DNA of 64,000 bases from NCBI GenBank assembly GCA_022036555.1, contig CM039133.1:40872718-40936717 (forward strand). The letters run 5' to 3'. This document shows positions 11,905-23,331 of the stretch, one piece after another. Under the pieces are notes generated by a model. That model was not told the DNA's origin. It worked only from the letters and a program-made list of their open reading frames with translations, and did not search any database. The position numbers were made by a program, and so were the translations under genes. The stretch comes from Microstegium vimineum. Lineage: Eukaryota > Streptophyta > Magnoliopsida > Poales > Poaceae. Every line of letters begins with the position of its first letter. The stretch's first letter is position 1.

Positions 11905-12096
11905 CAATGCAATCAAACTGTGGCTGCCATCAGGGACATTGTCATGATGTATCTTGGCAACACTAGCATGATGGAAACCATCAAATCGTCTTTGCCCCCA
12001 AAGTCTATCAACTCATGGATGTCCAACATTGTGTTCTCTCTCACTAACATCATCATCATTTATGGGCTAGAGGGCATAGTTGAGGCTTTTCCTTAG
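11905..12096 (+). pseudogene. GH18 chitinase-like pseudogene fragment
   Basis: About 60 codons align with residues 58-125 of the gene at 1-849. The shared order is VAAI near the start, then I-K-S-PKSINSW-SNIV-SLTNIIIIYGL-G against VKAVFTPTSIDSWVANAVTSLTGVINMYGLDG. The match stops just where the catalytic DxDxE should follow, and a stop codon comes soon after. No N-terminal or C-terminal part is seen nearby. It sits upstream of the second copy of the six-cysteine gene, mirroring the arrangement at the left of the window, so it marks a tandem duplication. Confidence 0.75.
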
Positions 12097-12548
12097 CATG
12101 CACATTGGTAATAATACCAAAGCTCATCTTCAACCGCTCTTATCCCCAATAGCATTGGCCTAGTGCAACAATTACTTTTCAACCATCTTTTCCCCACACA
12201 CTTGTGGACCCACCTTAAAATTCATATAAATGTTAGGGGACATATGTTCGGTAGTGATGTAGCAACTCCCCTAGCCTGTTTACACACTATTTAGATGCTA
12301 CATAGTGGTACATTGTTTCCATTCAAATGGTTGTTTCAGTCATTTAAATGGCCATTTACTCGTTTTAACACCCATCTTGCCTGAATAATGAGCTAAATGG
12401 CAGGTGATCAGCTATTTAGCATTTAGCATTTAGGATGACACTACACATTAAAGGATAGGTTATTGCGAGACTGTTGCATCATCTTCCTTAATTCCAACCA
12501 TTCCCCATGTCACTCGATCGAGATTTTAATGGAACACATTTTCCTTTA
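12097..12548. other. Intergenic with possible hAT-like remnant
   Basis: No coding signal. The stretch 12300-12430 has short alternating AAATGG and CCATTTA motifs, as in decayed hAT-type MITEs, but I see no clean termini. Confidence 0.3.
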
Positions 12549-12759
12549 ACAGATACATATCACAAGAAGGCACAAGTAAATTAATATAATTTTGTTTTAT
12601 TAACCAGAAGGAGATATATCTCATTTCAACTTCATGTTTTGATGATGCATCCGTCAACAATGGAAGCTACCCACTATTAAGGCTATGACCTGGTTCACAA
12701 ATGATATTAATATTTGTTAGCTTATCATACAAGGATATTCTATTGTAGTTTATGAACTA

Positions 12760-13089
12760 TCAAATAATAATAAATTTTACCTGATGATGTAGATGTGAAG
12801 GAGCGCATGCATCTCTAAATCCCACAAATTTTCTTACACTGTATTTGGCCTTGTCAGCAAGTGAGAGTATGGAGGCTATGCAAAGCATATTGGTGCCTAG
12901 CACCTTTCTCACCGCCACACAACAAACACTATTTCGGGATGGAGTATAATCAGGTGTTAAATTTAGTGGATCACACTCACGTAGGATTTCTCTCTTCTGA
13001 TCATTATTACATGGTAAACGACCAATCACTGGCTGTTAAAAAACTAGTATCCAAACTAGGAGGATAACTACAACTTTCCCAACAAACAT
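12760..13089 (-). pseudogene. Six-cysteine secreted protein (prolamin/LTP-like), one stop
   Basis: From the ATG at 13089 the minus strand encodes a 17-residue hydrophobic leader (MFVGKVVVILLVWILVF), an in-frame TAA at 13036-13038, and then continues in the same frame for about 90 codons. Downstream residues hold six cysteines spaced C-x11-C-x16-CC-x12-C-x24-C, with CCVAVRKV and a final FRDAC. That spacing resembles the prolamin-like/ECA1 and LTP/2S-albumin fold families, small secreted disulfide-rich proteins. The other copy has a His codon at the stop position. A TATA box (CTATAAATAGG, minus strand) lies at 13176-13187. A possible splice donor (CAG/GTAAAAT) follows at 12780; without splicing the frame ends at 12760. 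The family assignment is inference from the cysteine pattern only. Confidence 0.5.
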
Positions 13090-13275
13090 TTTATAGTGCT
13101 CAAGGTTATGGATTGGGTGGAGGAACAATAGCACAAACTTGTTACTCTTCTATTTAGGATTCTGGCATATGTGCTCCTATTTATAGGAAAGGACTCGTAA
13201 TATTTTTTTATTTTTAATGATAAGATATCCTATTATTTATAGAAAAAGATATATATATATCCAATGTGCGGTGGG

Positions 13276-14211
13276 GTAAGATATGCTAGCATTTATAAAT
13301 GAATATTACTATATTAGCGTATCTTGTGTCTATTATATGTATATTGAAGGTGTTGTCTAAACTAATGTCGAAGAATCCTTACTAGTAAGTCTGTTGCGCT
13401 AAAACTAATGAGTGGGTGAAACAAATCAAACTCATGGAACGAATGAAAAAGGCAGAAAAGAAATAGTAAGCTTGAAGATTACTTAATTGCATCGGCTTGG
13501 GAATGTTAGCAAAGACTAATGGTTGGAATAAATCAAACTTATAGTAAATTTTGAAAGAGAATTGCAGGGTACTATAATTGAAAGAAGACATTTGTATCAT
13601 ATTGCACTAATTTTTCTTTGATGCAAAGATGTTTGACTATTTTAACAAAATTAAATGAAAGCCCTAGTTTGGTTTTGGCAACTAATGCCACCATGTGGAC
13701 TAATGCTTTCATTGGGTATGATTATCTAGGGACCACCTTATGGTGGTGAACAAGGCATAGGAGGTGATGGAGATGTATATAAAGATCACATACATACCAG
13801 TGTTCATCAAATGGAGATAAGGTGGAGCAAAAGGAACCCACAAGGCAAAGGTATAAGATAGGGATTTGTTTTTGCCAATATAGGTGCAATTGAGTGCAAG
13901 GTTGGGTTTAGATAGATATCCATACTATAAAGAGGGGAATTCTTTAGTTGGAACAATTATCTAGTGCCACTAAATGTGAGTGTCATTTGCATATACGTTA
14001 CACTTCAACAATGCAATGAGTAGCAAGCTAAAATGTTTTGGAAAACACTTTGAAAAAATGCATACCCATGGCTTAGATGTTTGGGAAAACATTTGTGAGT
14101 TGGCATGCTTGAGAAGAGGTGAATTTGTGCTACTTGTGGTGTTGTTCAGCACTTAATGGGTGTATCCAATGTGCCACCGGATGTGGTCACTAGACAGGTC
14201 GACAAGAGATC
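13276..14211. other. Intergenic; possible LTR fragment at 13660-14211
   Basis: No gene. From about 13660 (GCCCTAGTTTGGTTTTGGCAAC) the style resembles Copia LTR or leader sequence known from grasses, but no termini or TSD could be found. Confidence 0.3.
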
Positions 14212-14420
14212 AGGCCTATGACAATTAGAAGATTATTTTTTATCATAGAAGGTCCGTCATTAAAGACCTTCTGTGACAATTTTTATGACAATCTTTTATC
14301 TTTGACCATTATTCTGACAGTTACAATTGTCACAGATTCACAAATTGTCACAAAGATAGCTTGTAATTGTCATAGAAGGCCTTTTATGACAAGAGATGAA
14401 CTTCTAATTGTCATAGAAGG
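14212..14420. mobile_element. ~200-bp MITE with 16-bp perfect TIRs
   Basis: CTATGACAATTAGAAG at 14216-14231 is the perfect inverted match of CTTCTAATTGTCATAG at 14401-14416; similarity extends a few bases outward (GGC/GCC). The interior has further inverted GTCATAGAAGG and GTCACAAA motifs. The superfamily is uncertain (Mutator-like is possible); no clear TSD. Confidence 0.65.
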
Positions 14421-14429
14421 CGTCATATC

Positions 14430-15997
14430 TGAAAGTACCTAATTGGCCTAGAGGGGGATGAATAGGCGTAACTAAAACCTGAAACTCAAAAACTTGAAGT
14501 GCAGAGATTAGAACTATCGGTACTACTGGTGGGAGATCGGTACTACCAGTTCCTATGAGATCTGCTAAAACAATGGGGAAATCAACTTATATTTCAGATC
14601 TGCTGATTCCTTACTATGCTTTGATGATGTAGAGGTGAATGGTGGACTCCCCTTGCCTTGCTCCTTCACCAAATCGTAGATCGGCCTTCCAATCCTAAGA
14701 ACAAGGAGAGAGAGGAAGAACATGAAGAACAAGCGATAGAACAAAGTATATATGAATCAATAGCAAGCACACAAGACACGAGATTTAATCCGAGGTTCGG
14801 CACCCATGAAGGAGTACCTACGTCCCCGTTGTTGAGGTGACCACTAAGGTCGGAGTCTCTTCCACCTCCTTTCCTCTCTCAAGCAACCACAAAGGTTAGC
14901 TCGAGGATTTCACTAAGAATCAAAGGGTGAATACAAACACTTCGGGGTGCCCTCACAAATGGAGCAACTCGGGCAACCACGAAGAACACCTAACCGGCTA
15001 AGGTTCCAAGAACCCAAGAGTAACAAACACAAATCCAACCGTCTAGAAGAAGAATCCAAGTGCTCAAGTCATAGATCGAAGCTCCCCACTCTCTAATCTC
15101 GCTTCTCTCGCTCTAAGCTAGCAAGATTCAAAGTTCTAGAGCAAGAGGGAGAGAGAGGGGGTGAATCAATGGCTTGGAGTGCTCAAGGTAGGTGAAGAGT
15201 GAGTGAATGAGTGAATGAGCGAGAGAGGAGGGGGAAAGATATACTTAAAGTCTTCAGCCCCGAAGCGGTACCGGTACTACCGGTGAGCCACCGGTACTAC
15301 CGGTGGATAAGTGACCGTTGGAGCTTATGTGCAGATCTGGGCGAGAAAGTGTACTACCAGTACTATTGGTAGTTGACCGGTACTACTAGTCCTCACCGTA
15401 CCATCGGTTGGAAGCTGGTACTACCGGTAGTGCATTTTGTACGCCGCCCGAATTGTGCGAGAAACTGGCCTATCGGTACAACTGGTTGTTGACCGATACT
15501 ACCGGTGGGAACCGGTACTACCGGTAGAGCAAAAATAGACGCCCAGGTTGGGCGAGAAAGTGACCTAGCGGTACCACCGGCTGTTGACCGGTACTACCGG
15601 TCCATCACCGATACTATCGGTGGGGAACCCGTACTACCGGTAGCTCTGCTGACAGCCACAGAAACAAACTTCTAAGTGTTTGTTGTGCACGGCGTCTCTC
15701 AAGCGTCTCTATACTAATAACTTGAGCACTCTTACCCACTTCTAGCTAGTCAAACTTGTATCCATCTTGGTAGTGCAGCTTTTCCTATAACTCAATTCAA
15801 AAGAATAAATCTATTTGGCACTTGAGATGAGCCGCTTTCCATAGAGTGGAATTTGGGGGTGCTTCAATCACCGGATTTCATCGTTTAAGCTTATCAATAA
15901 ACCAACACCTGTGAATATTCTTAGAATAAGCGTGTTAGTCCCTAATTTGATTGTTATCAATTATCCAAAACCCACATAGGGGGTGAATGCACTTACA
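14430..15997 (-). mobile_element. Sirevirus-like LTR (3' LTR position), palindrome-rich
   Basis: The 1,568-bp segment starts TGAAAGTACC and ends CACTTACA; the adjoining AACTCCCATTTTTTGG is a degenerate polypurine tract on the minus strand, so this is the 3' LTR of a minus-strand element. Between 15255 and 15645 there are about a dozen copies of the near-palindrome CCGGTACTACCGGT. On the minus strand they lie just upstream of a TATA-like AAGTATATC at about 15240, as expected for U3 repeats of Sireviruses. The left flank ATATC does not match the flank of the other LTR (ACAAG at 23332-23336). Confidence 0.65.
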
Positions 15998-18863
15998 AAC
16001 TCCCATTTTTTGGTAATTGATGACAACCAACTTAGGCTTACATATAATAGAAAGAATTTAAGCTTTTGAATTGAAAACTTTAGAAAGAAGACTCCCCCTT
16101 AATTTATGCATTGGATTTGAATTCCATGTCTTGATCATAATCAAGATAGCATAAATTAAGAGAAAGCCCCCCCCCTAACTTTTGCAATCCGTGGGGTGCC
16201 TATAAGTGTGTGTGATGAACATATAAAGGTGATGCATATGACAAAATATCAATCACAAAGAGCAAGACAAAGAGGCAATCACCACACAAGCACATGGATA
16301 ACACCACAAGATAACCAACATAAGATAGATACAGTTCTACACTCAAACATCATCCATATTACATAAATAGGTTTATAGCTCATCACATAGTTCAACACAA
16401 ATAGATAAACCACCGTCCAACACCAAGTCCACTAAAGCCAAAGATAAAGAGCTACCCTATTACAAAAAGGATAAAGCCTAACACTCCCCCTTTGACATCA
16501 AGTGCCAAAAGGGTAGGCCACATGAAGAACATAGGATAGCATGAAACTAGTAGTCCTCATCATCGTCGTACTCCTCATCATCTCCATAGTCAACGAGGCC
16601 ACCACTCACACCCTTGCCATGCGGACAAGCGAAAGAAGTAGTACCGGCAAAGGGCTATGAAGAACTACCCTACCAGGATATACACCCTGACTAGAGTAGG
16701 GAAGACCACCAAAGATGGATTCAAAGCCATAATCAGCAACACCACCATGAGAAGGGGCTCCATAGCCCGACTCACCATGAGGGGGCACACCATGCGTAGA
16801 ACCACCAAGATCATCATCAGGAACACGAGTCGTACCCGTAGGCCGTAGCAAGAGGAGCACCATGAGCCACATGCTCATCAAAAGGATCCTCAAATGGACG
16901 AAGAGGAGATGAAGGTGGAAGGTTGAGCTGCTCCTCAATCCACCGAAGCTGACGATCCTCCTTCTCAGCCGTGTAGCAAAGGTAGGAAAAGAACTTCCGA
17001 AGAGCAGACTTGGTACCTCCACCACGACCTTCACCATGCCCACGACGCGCCGAAGAGGAGCGGCGTGGAGGCGAAGAAGCCGGAGGAACATCAAAAGCAG
17101 CCTCTTTCTTGCCCTTGCACTTAGCACTTTGCTCAATAGCAATATCATCAAACAAATCATCACAAGTGGTAGCTACATCAAGCTTCACACACGGATTAGT
17201 AGCAACATGTGTGGCAAGATCATGGTTAAGAAATTCATTTGCAACCACAAGTGTACCATGCTCAAGCTTAACATTGGTGTAATCATCCTTAAGCATGTTG
17301 TACCTAGTTTGGAGCTCTTGGGATGACCTCTCAAGCTTATCATGATTCTCATTCATTTGCTTGAGTGAGGCTTTGAGATCCTTAGTGCTAGATGAAAGAG
17401 TTTTGTTCTCATGTTTTAGTTCATCATTAGCACTAGACAAGGCATCAAGCTTAGCATGCAAGTTTTCCTTCACTTCGTCTAGTGATTCATTTTTAGCTGT
17501 ACTTCCTTATGATTCTAGTGTACTTGTTAAATATTTTCATCATTTCATCATAGGAAGGTACCTCAAACTCATCATCACTATCACTAGAGTTATCACTCCC
17601 CTCATCCTCACTTTGTACGTTCTGGTCACCCTTAGCCATGAGGCATAGGTGTGTAGAGGATGAGCCCGAAGATGGTGGAGGTGGTGGCGGTGGAAAAGAA
17701 GTCCCAATCACAAGAGCGACCACCTTCTCCTCATCACTCTCATCATCAGAGGAGTCACTTGAGTCTTCTATGTCGGTGAGCCAATCACCCATAATATAAG
17801 CCTTGCCATTCTTCTTGTGAAAGTTGAAATTCTTCTTCTTCTTGAATGGTTTGTCTTGCTTCTTGTCTTCATCACTTGAATCATCATGGTCACCCTTGTT
17901 GTTCTTGAACTTTGTCCTTCTTCTTGGGTTTGGTGCATTGATGAGCCAAGTGGCCAAGCTTGCCACAATTGTAGCAATCCATCTTGGAGAGTGGCTTCCT
18001 TGAAGAGCTTGTGAAGAATTTCTTATTCTTTGAGTCAAACTTGACTCCATTCTTGTTTAGTCTCTTCAACATCTTGGTGGTATTCTTGACCATGAGAGCG
18101 ATGTTGTCTTCATCTTCATCACTTGAGCTCTCAACCACCACTTGCAACTTGCACTTTTCTTTGGTGGTGGCTTTGAGAGCCAAGTCCTTATACTTCTCTT
18201 TCTTCTTGGTAGAGGAAGATGAGTCATCATTGATTTTCATGTACATCCCATGAGCGTTGAGCTTCCCGAACACTTGAGTAGGAGTTGATGTGGAGAGGTG
18301 CCCTTAGTGAAGAACGATTACTATGTGCCCATATTTGTCAATGGGGAGCACACATAGTATCTTCCTCACCACATCAGGCGGAGATAATTGATTGAGCCCA
18401 AGTCCATTCATATCCTCTACAAGAATGTTAAGTCGTGAGTACATCTCATTTGCATTTTCATTGGAAAGCATAGTAAAAGAGTTCAATTTTGCCATGACCA
18501 AATGATAGCACTCCTCACGCTCACTCTTTGTGCCCTCATGGAGAGCACAAATAGTGGTCCACAACTCATGTGCGTCTTTGGCATTACACACACGGTTGAA
18601 AACATCCTTGCAAATGCTGTGAAATAGAATGTTCTTTGCCTTGGCATTGTTCTTCTCAAACTATGGGTCCTCGGTGAAACAAGAACCACCGGTGATAGCG
18701 GCTTTGTGAACACTGACATCCACGACCTCAAGATAGGCCTCCATCCGGACCTTCCAATATGGAAAGTCATCACCATCGAACATAGGTGGTGGTTCATCCC
18801 CATGGGACATCTTGCTCTAGGAAGTGAAGCCTAATTTTAGAGCAACACGGCTCTGATACCAAT
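15998..18863 (-). mobile_element. Internal region of gag-only Sirevirus-like element
   Basis: Read on the minus strand: primer binding site TGGTATCAGAGC (complement at 18850-18861, initiator-Met tRNA type), decayed gag, then a tail with a polypurine-like AAAGGGGGAGTG (complement at 16483-16493) and a second one next to the LTR at 15998-16013. No protease, integrase, reverse transcriptase or RNase H sequence is present between gag and the tail. The element is therefore a deletion derivative or a non-autonomous form. Confidence 0.75.
16606..18810 (-). pseudogene. Copia (Sirevirus-type) gag, decayed
   Basis: From an ATG at 18810 the minus strand encodes a Copia gag: FDGDDFPYWKVRMEAYL near the N-terminus (DUF4219/UBN2 region) and a CCHC zinc knuckle CYNCGKLGHLAHQC near 17950-17990. 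Acidic Ser/Asp-rich segments follow, then a coiled coil (17250-17470). A C-terminal Gly/Tyr-rich piece lies near 16650-16820. The frame is broken by a TAG at 18661-18663, a stop at 18304-18306, a frameshift near 17890-17900, stops near 17490, and a frameshift near 16840. Coiled-coil gag extensions are known in Sireviruses. It is not functional as it stands. Confidence 0.8.
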
Positions 18864-21800
18864 TGAAAGGATCAAGATGTCCAAGAAGGGGATGAATTGG
18901 GCTTGTTTTAAATTTCTAAAGCAAATATGAAAACCTAACAAATGTCAATTCTCTCCCTAGTGCCTAAAGTGTGTCCTAGCTAGGAAAGAGGTAACAATTC
19001 AATATAGGTAATACAACAACTAAGCAAGTAACAAGGTGATCAAGCTAGCAATACTACTCTCAAGTCATGATTGCAAGTATGCAGCAACAAGTATGAAGAA
19101 CTTGAAAGTAGATTGCGGAAAGTAAAGAGCTAGAGAGAGAAGGGAAAGATGACACGGCGATGTTTTCCCGAGGTATCGAGGAGTCGACACTCCCCCTAGT
19201 CCTCGTTGGAGCACCTTGCAAGGTATTGCTCCCCCTCGATCCGCGCAAGGACCAAGTGCTCTCTACGGGATGATTCTTTGCCGCTCTAGCTCGGCGAATC
19301 GTCCACAACCGATCACAACATGTGGAGGAGGGCCACCAACAAGCTCCCTGTGGTAACCAAGCCTCCGATCGCCACCAAGTCGTCTAGGTGCTGTCGATCA
19401 CCAAGAGTAACAAGCACAAGACCTTCACTTGACCCACTCAAGGCTATGAAGGTGGATGAATGCACACTTGTCACTCCTAATCACCCTAGGGAGGAACTTA
19501 AGCTTTGGATCTCACAAATCTCTTTCTCACTAGGCTCTTGGTCTCTCAAGAACTCTCTCAAGCTTTCTTCAGCTGAAACAATGGCCAAGAGTGCTAACTT
19601 GAATGAAATGGGCAACTATATATAGCCGTCACCCTCCAAACTAGCCGTTAGTGCTTTTTCACCTGTCTGCGACCAGTCAGACCGGACCACTATCGGGTCC
19701 ATCGGACATTCGCCATGGTCCGAAGCTCACATATCCAACAAGAACGCTTACTATACAGAGTACCTCCGGACTACCTCCAATAGTCCAGAGCTTGGCTCCG
19801 GATGAGGTCCGACGCCAAAAAGAAAGTTGTGTACCTCTCTTCGTCGGACTCACCCGTCACTACTACATAATTGGTTTTCCGTGGCGGTTAAAATGGATTA
19901 ACCGTGACGGTTATTCCAACCGCCACGGATCAATGGTCACGGTTAATCGGGGTACCATTAACCGTGGCGGTTAACTTATAACAACCGCCACGGTTAATAG
20001 ATATTAACCATAACGGTTGTTATAAGTTAACCACCACGGTTAATATTTTCCAGTAACAAAAAAAAATGTTTTATAAAATTTAAATTGGAATTCAAAACAT
20101 TTTCTCAGATGGATCCAAGCACAGATTATATAACAGAAAATATGTATATATGGAATAAACAAATATATTACATGAATATGTCGTCCTCTTGTAAGTACTA
20201 GCTAAACTTTTACTACCCTAAACAACTTCTCCAAATACTTGGCATCAACATAACAAGCATCAACGAGTACTAGCTAAACATTTACTACTAGCAGCAAGGA
20301 GAAGCACCAGCGGCAGCCTCACCATTGTTACTGCAACCACAACCACACATCTCCCTTGGCTCGAGTGGTAGGAAGTCATGCAGTTTACTGAAACAAGGAA
20401 TATACATACATGTTTATTTCTACTTGAAAGCCAAAATATATTTTACATACTTAAGTTCAAACATAACTTTAGACTTAAGTTCTGAATTACATGGGTTTAT
20501 TTAGAATTGTTGCAAGTAACGGAATTGTATAAACAAGTCAAAGGCAGGGTTCACCTACCAAGCTCATGGTTGTGGTCAACACTGTTGGTCTTATTATGCC
20601 TGTTGAGAGGAAGACATAGGAAGGAAAAGAGAATGCTCAGTAAATATGTAAGTTGGCAATCCCGTACACTCCTAAAAAAATTGCTTGGTGCTCCTTTTAT
20701 AAACATGATATTAGTTGTCCAATTCTGCATAAACATATATTCCCAGATCTAGTAGTAAATAAATCATTTTTTTCAAGCCTTACAGTATAGTCACTCTATA
20801 TGACATTCAGTACAAACCTGAGGCTGACAGTTGGAGCTCAAATAAATATAAGCATGTGAAAAAAATAAACTTTGGCATATGCATGCTTCTATTAAGTGAG
20901 GCTAGGTAAAGTAGGCATATGATAGTTGATAATCATTTTTCACCTGCAGAAGTAGTTGCCGAATGCAAATTGACGAAAGTGCATGCAAATGTTAACACAA
21001 TATCTAGGTAATAAGGCACATCTCATTGAGGACAAATGGACTGCATGTCTGTACAGCAAATCAGTGAAAAATGCAGCTGTCCAATACAAATTCAGTGCCT
21101 ATTGTTCAAATTCAGTGTTCTAGAACTTCTATAGATGGATAATTGGATTATTTCTCATACATATTGTGCACCTAAACCAGAGGCAATGTATTCAGTGTCC
21201 AAACAGTACAGCTAATGCTTCACGGTGTGTAGTAACAGATGCGGCCAACACGGCAAGAATAGGAAGAACATAAGCTTATGAAAGGGTCATACAGATCACA
21301 AAAAACAAATATTGAAGTATGACAATGTGATAACTTAATATGGATCATGAATAAGAATGGCCGTATGTACCAAATAAAGGCTAGAAATGTTTCACTATGA
21401 AAGGAACCTGTTACCAATTTAGACATAATACAAATTACTTCAATCAAACAAAATAAAAATTAATATAGAGCTATTAATAGAACACTAAAAGACATAATAA
21501 CAAACTTCTATCCAGCTAGTACATTAGAACTAGTGAATCACAATACAAAAATAAACCAGCAAAAGAAAAATTAGTGACTGAAATTTGTGTTACATCTAAA
21601 TTTGCACAAAATATAACAGATCACAACAACTAGCAACCAAAGAGCAGCTAATTGACCACAGCAAGGCTATCACAAATGAAGAACATATATGCTAGATAAT
21701 AACTCATGTAGGGAGAAAGGAAACCATGAATGAGATACATGGCGTGGTCTGACCTTGCTGTTTGACAGTGACAGGAGAGTTCTACCCGTCGGAGGTGCCA

Positions 21801-23331
21801 GAGTTAGTAGTCCAGTTTGCTCCCACTAGACGTCCGCTACTACAACAACAAATAAGTCTCGAAGCGAGCAGATGATATGGGAGGCAAAATCAAGTCAAAT
21901 GAGAGCTCAATCAACAAGGGCGGATGCAACTTAATTACAAGATCTAAAATTGATTTGGGATCTAAATAGGGAAAATCGAAGGAGAGATAAATCAAAATCG
22001 AAATCGACGCATCACTGCCTGAGGCCCACGACGCGGCCCCTTGTGGCGACGACGGAGGGAACTGCTGCATGAGGCCCACGGCGTGTGCTCGCGCTACTGG
22101 CTGAGGCGGACGGCGTGGTCGCTGGGGTCGGCGGCAGCACTGCTGGTTGTTGGGTGGGGCGGGATTGCTAGCCACCGGGCAGCGATGGCGCGCAGCGCCT
22201 GTCGCTAGGGCGGCGTGCTGCACCGATTGCTAGGGCGGCGGCGGTCGCTGGAGGCTAGGCGGCGCACGGCGCAGGTGGCTGGCCGATGGCGCACGGCGCA
22301 GGTGGCTCACCGAAGGCGGCGGCGCACAGCGCAGGTGCCTAGCCGGAGGAGGCACAGGTGCCTAGCTGGCGGCGGCGCTGGAGACTGGCGGCGGCGCCTA
22401 TGGTTGTGTGAGGAGAGAGGATTTGGGGGAAGAATAGAAGATAAGGTTGGGCCGGCGTGGGAGAAGCTGAGAGTCACAGGCGTCGTCGCGGGGCAAAGTC
22501 GCACAGAATTAAACCGTTAACTGTGGCGATCAGATTATAACAACCACCACGTACATTAACTGTGACGGTTGATATCACGTAACTGTCACAGTTAATAGGT
22601 CATTAACCGTGGCGGTCAAATTATAACAACCGTCACGGTTAATGTATTAACCGTGGCGGTTGTGACCCCCCAGTCAGTGGGCTTTCGAGGCACCTATTAA
22701 CCGTGACGGTTAAGACTAGTTCAGAGACTTACCCTAGGCTCTGCTGTAACTCTTCAGCAACCAAACCAATCACCTATGGTCCGGAGATCTCCGGACAGGT
22801 GGTCTGAAGCCCTCTTCTCAATACTCTGCCTAACGCTAGCCTCCGAACGACTTCCAATGGTCCGGAGCCTCTTAGGGAAACTGGTCCGAAGCCTTTCTAA
22901 ACCCCTTCTTCACCTATTCTCACCAAGACTTGTGAAGGGTTCTTGCTCCTACCAACTCAAAGGTTATTTGTAGGTTATGTAGGACTAGGATTGACAAGTG
23001 TGCATACACCAACATTCACAACCTCTCCTAAGTCAAGCTATTAATCTCGTACCCCTTAATAGTACGGACAAAGAAAAAACAAAGCACTAATCTATACTTA
23101 GTATCCTTCTCACACCTTAGTGGCACTAAGAACTATCCTAGTATTCAACCTTAAGCTTCATCCTTTGAAACCAAAACGAAATCCATCTTGGGGCACGAAT
23201 ACCATTTAGTCCATTCACTTGTCATCACACATGATCTAACTCAATTACTTTTGCCTCTGCAAAACATACGTTAATCATAGTGATCTAGCATTGTCGTTAA
23301 TCTTCTAAACCAAGGGGCCTAGATGCTTTCA
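18864..23331 (-). mobile_element. Second Sirevirus-like LTR (5' position), split by CACTA
   Basis: Starts TGAAAGGATC directly beside the primer binding site and ends GCCTAGATGCTTTCA, so on the minus strand it occupies the 5' LTR position. The TATA box (complement of CTATATATAG) is at about 19616-19626. TCCGGA-type palindromes lie on its U3 side at 19680-19850 and resume at 22770-22890, on the far side of the inserted CACTA element. Without the insert the LTR is about 1.6 kb. Apart from the shared TGAAAG start and overall architecture its sequence does not match the LTR at 14430-15997. Confidence 0.7.
19858..22715. mobile_element. Non-autonomous CACTA element inside the LTR
   Basis: The left end is CACTACTACATAATTGG at 19858, after CGT. 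Subterminal repeats of TTAACCGTGGCGGTT and its inverse fill 19880-20050 and 22510-22715, the usual CACTA subterminal arrangement. The right terminus near 22710 is decayed, without a clean GTAGTAGTG. The interior is AT-rich (20050-21830), then very GC-rich (21990-22500) with roughly 30-bp repeats of GCGCACGGCGCAGGTGGCT. No transposase is recognised; the GC-rich part could be captured host DNA, but no protein family is evident. Confidence 0.65.

Noticed and set aside
15255..15645. CRISPR-like array of CCGGTACTACCGGT
   Set aside because: Eukaryotic context, irregular spacing, repeats within an LTR promoter; no cas genes.
21840..22520. Host gene in the CACTA interior
   Set aside because: Overlapping frames on both strands with tandem GC repeats; no splice-consistent model or domain.
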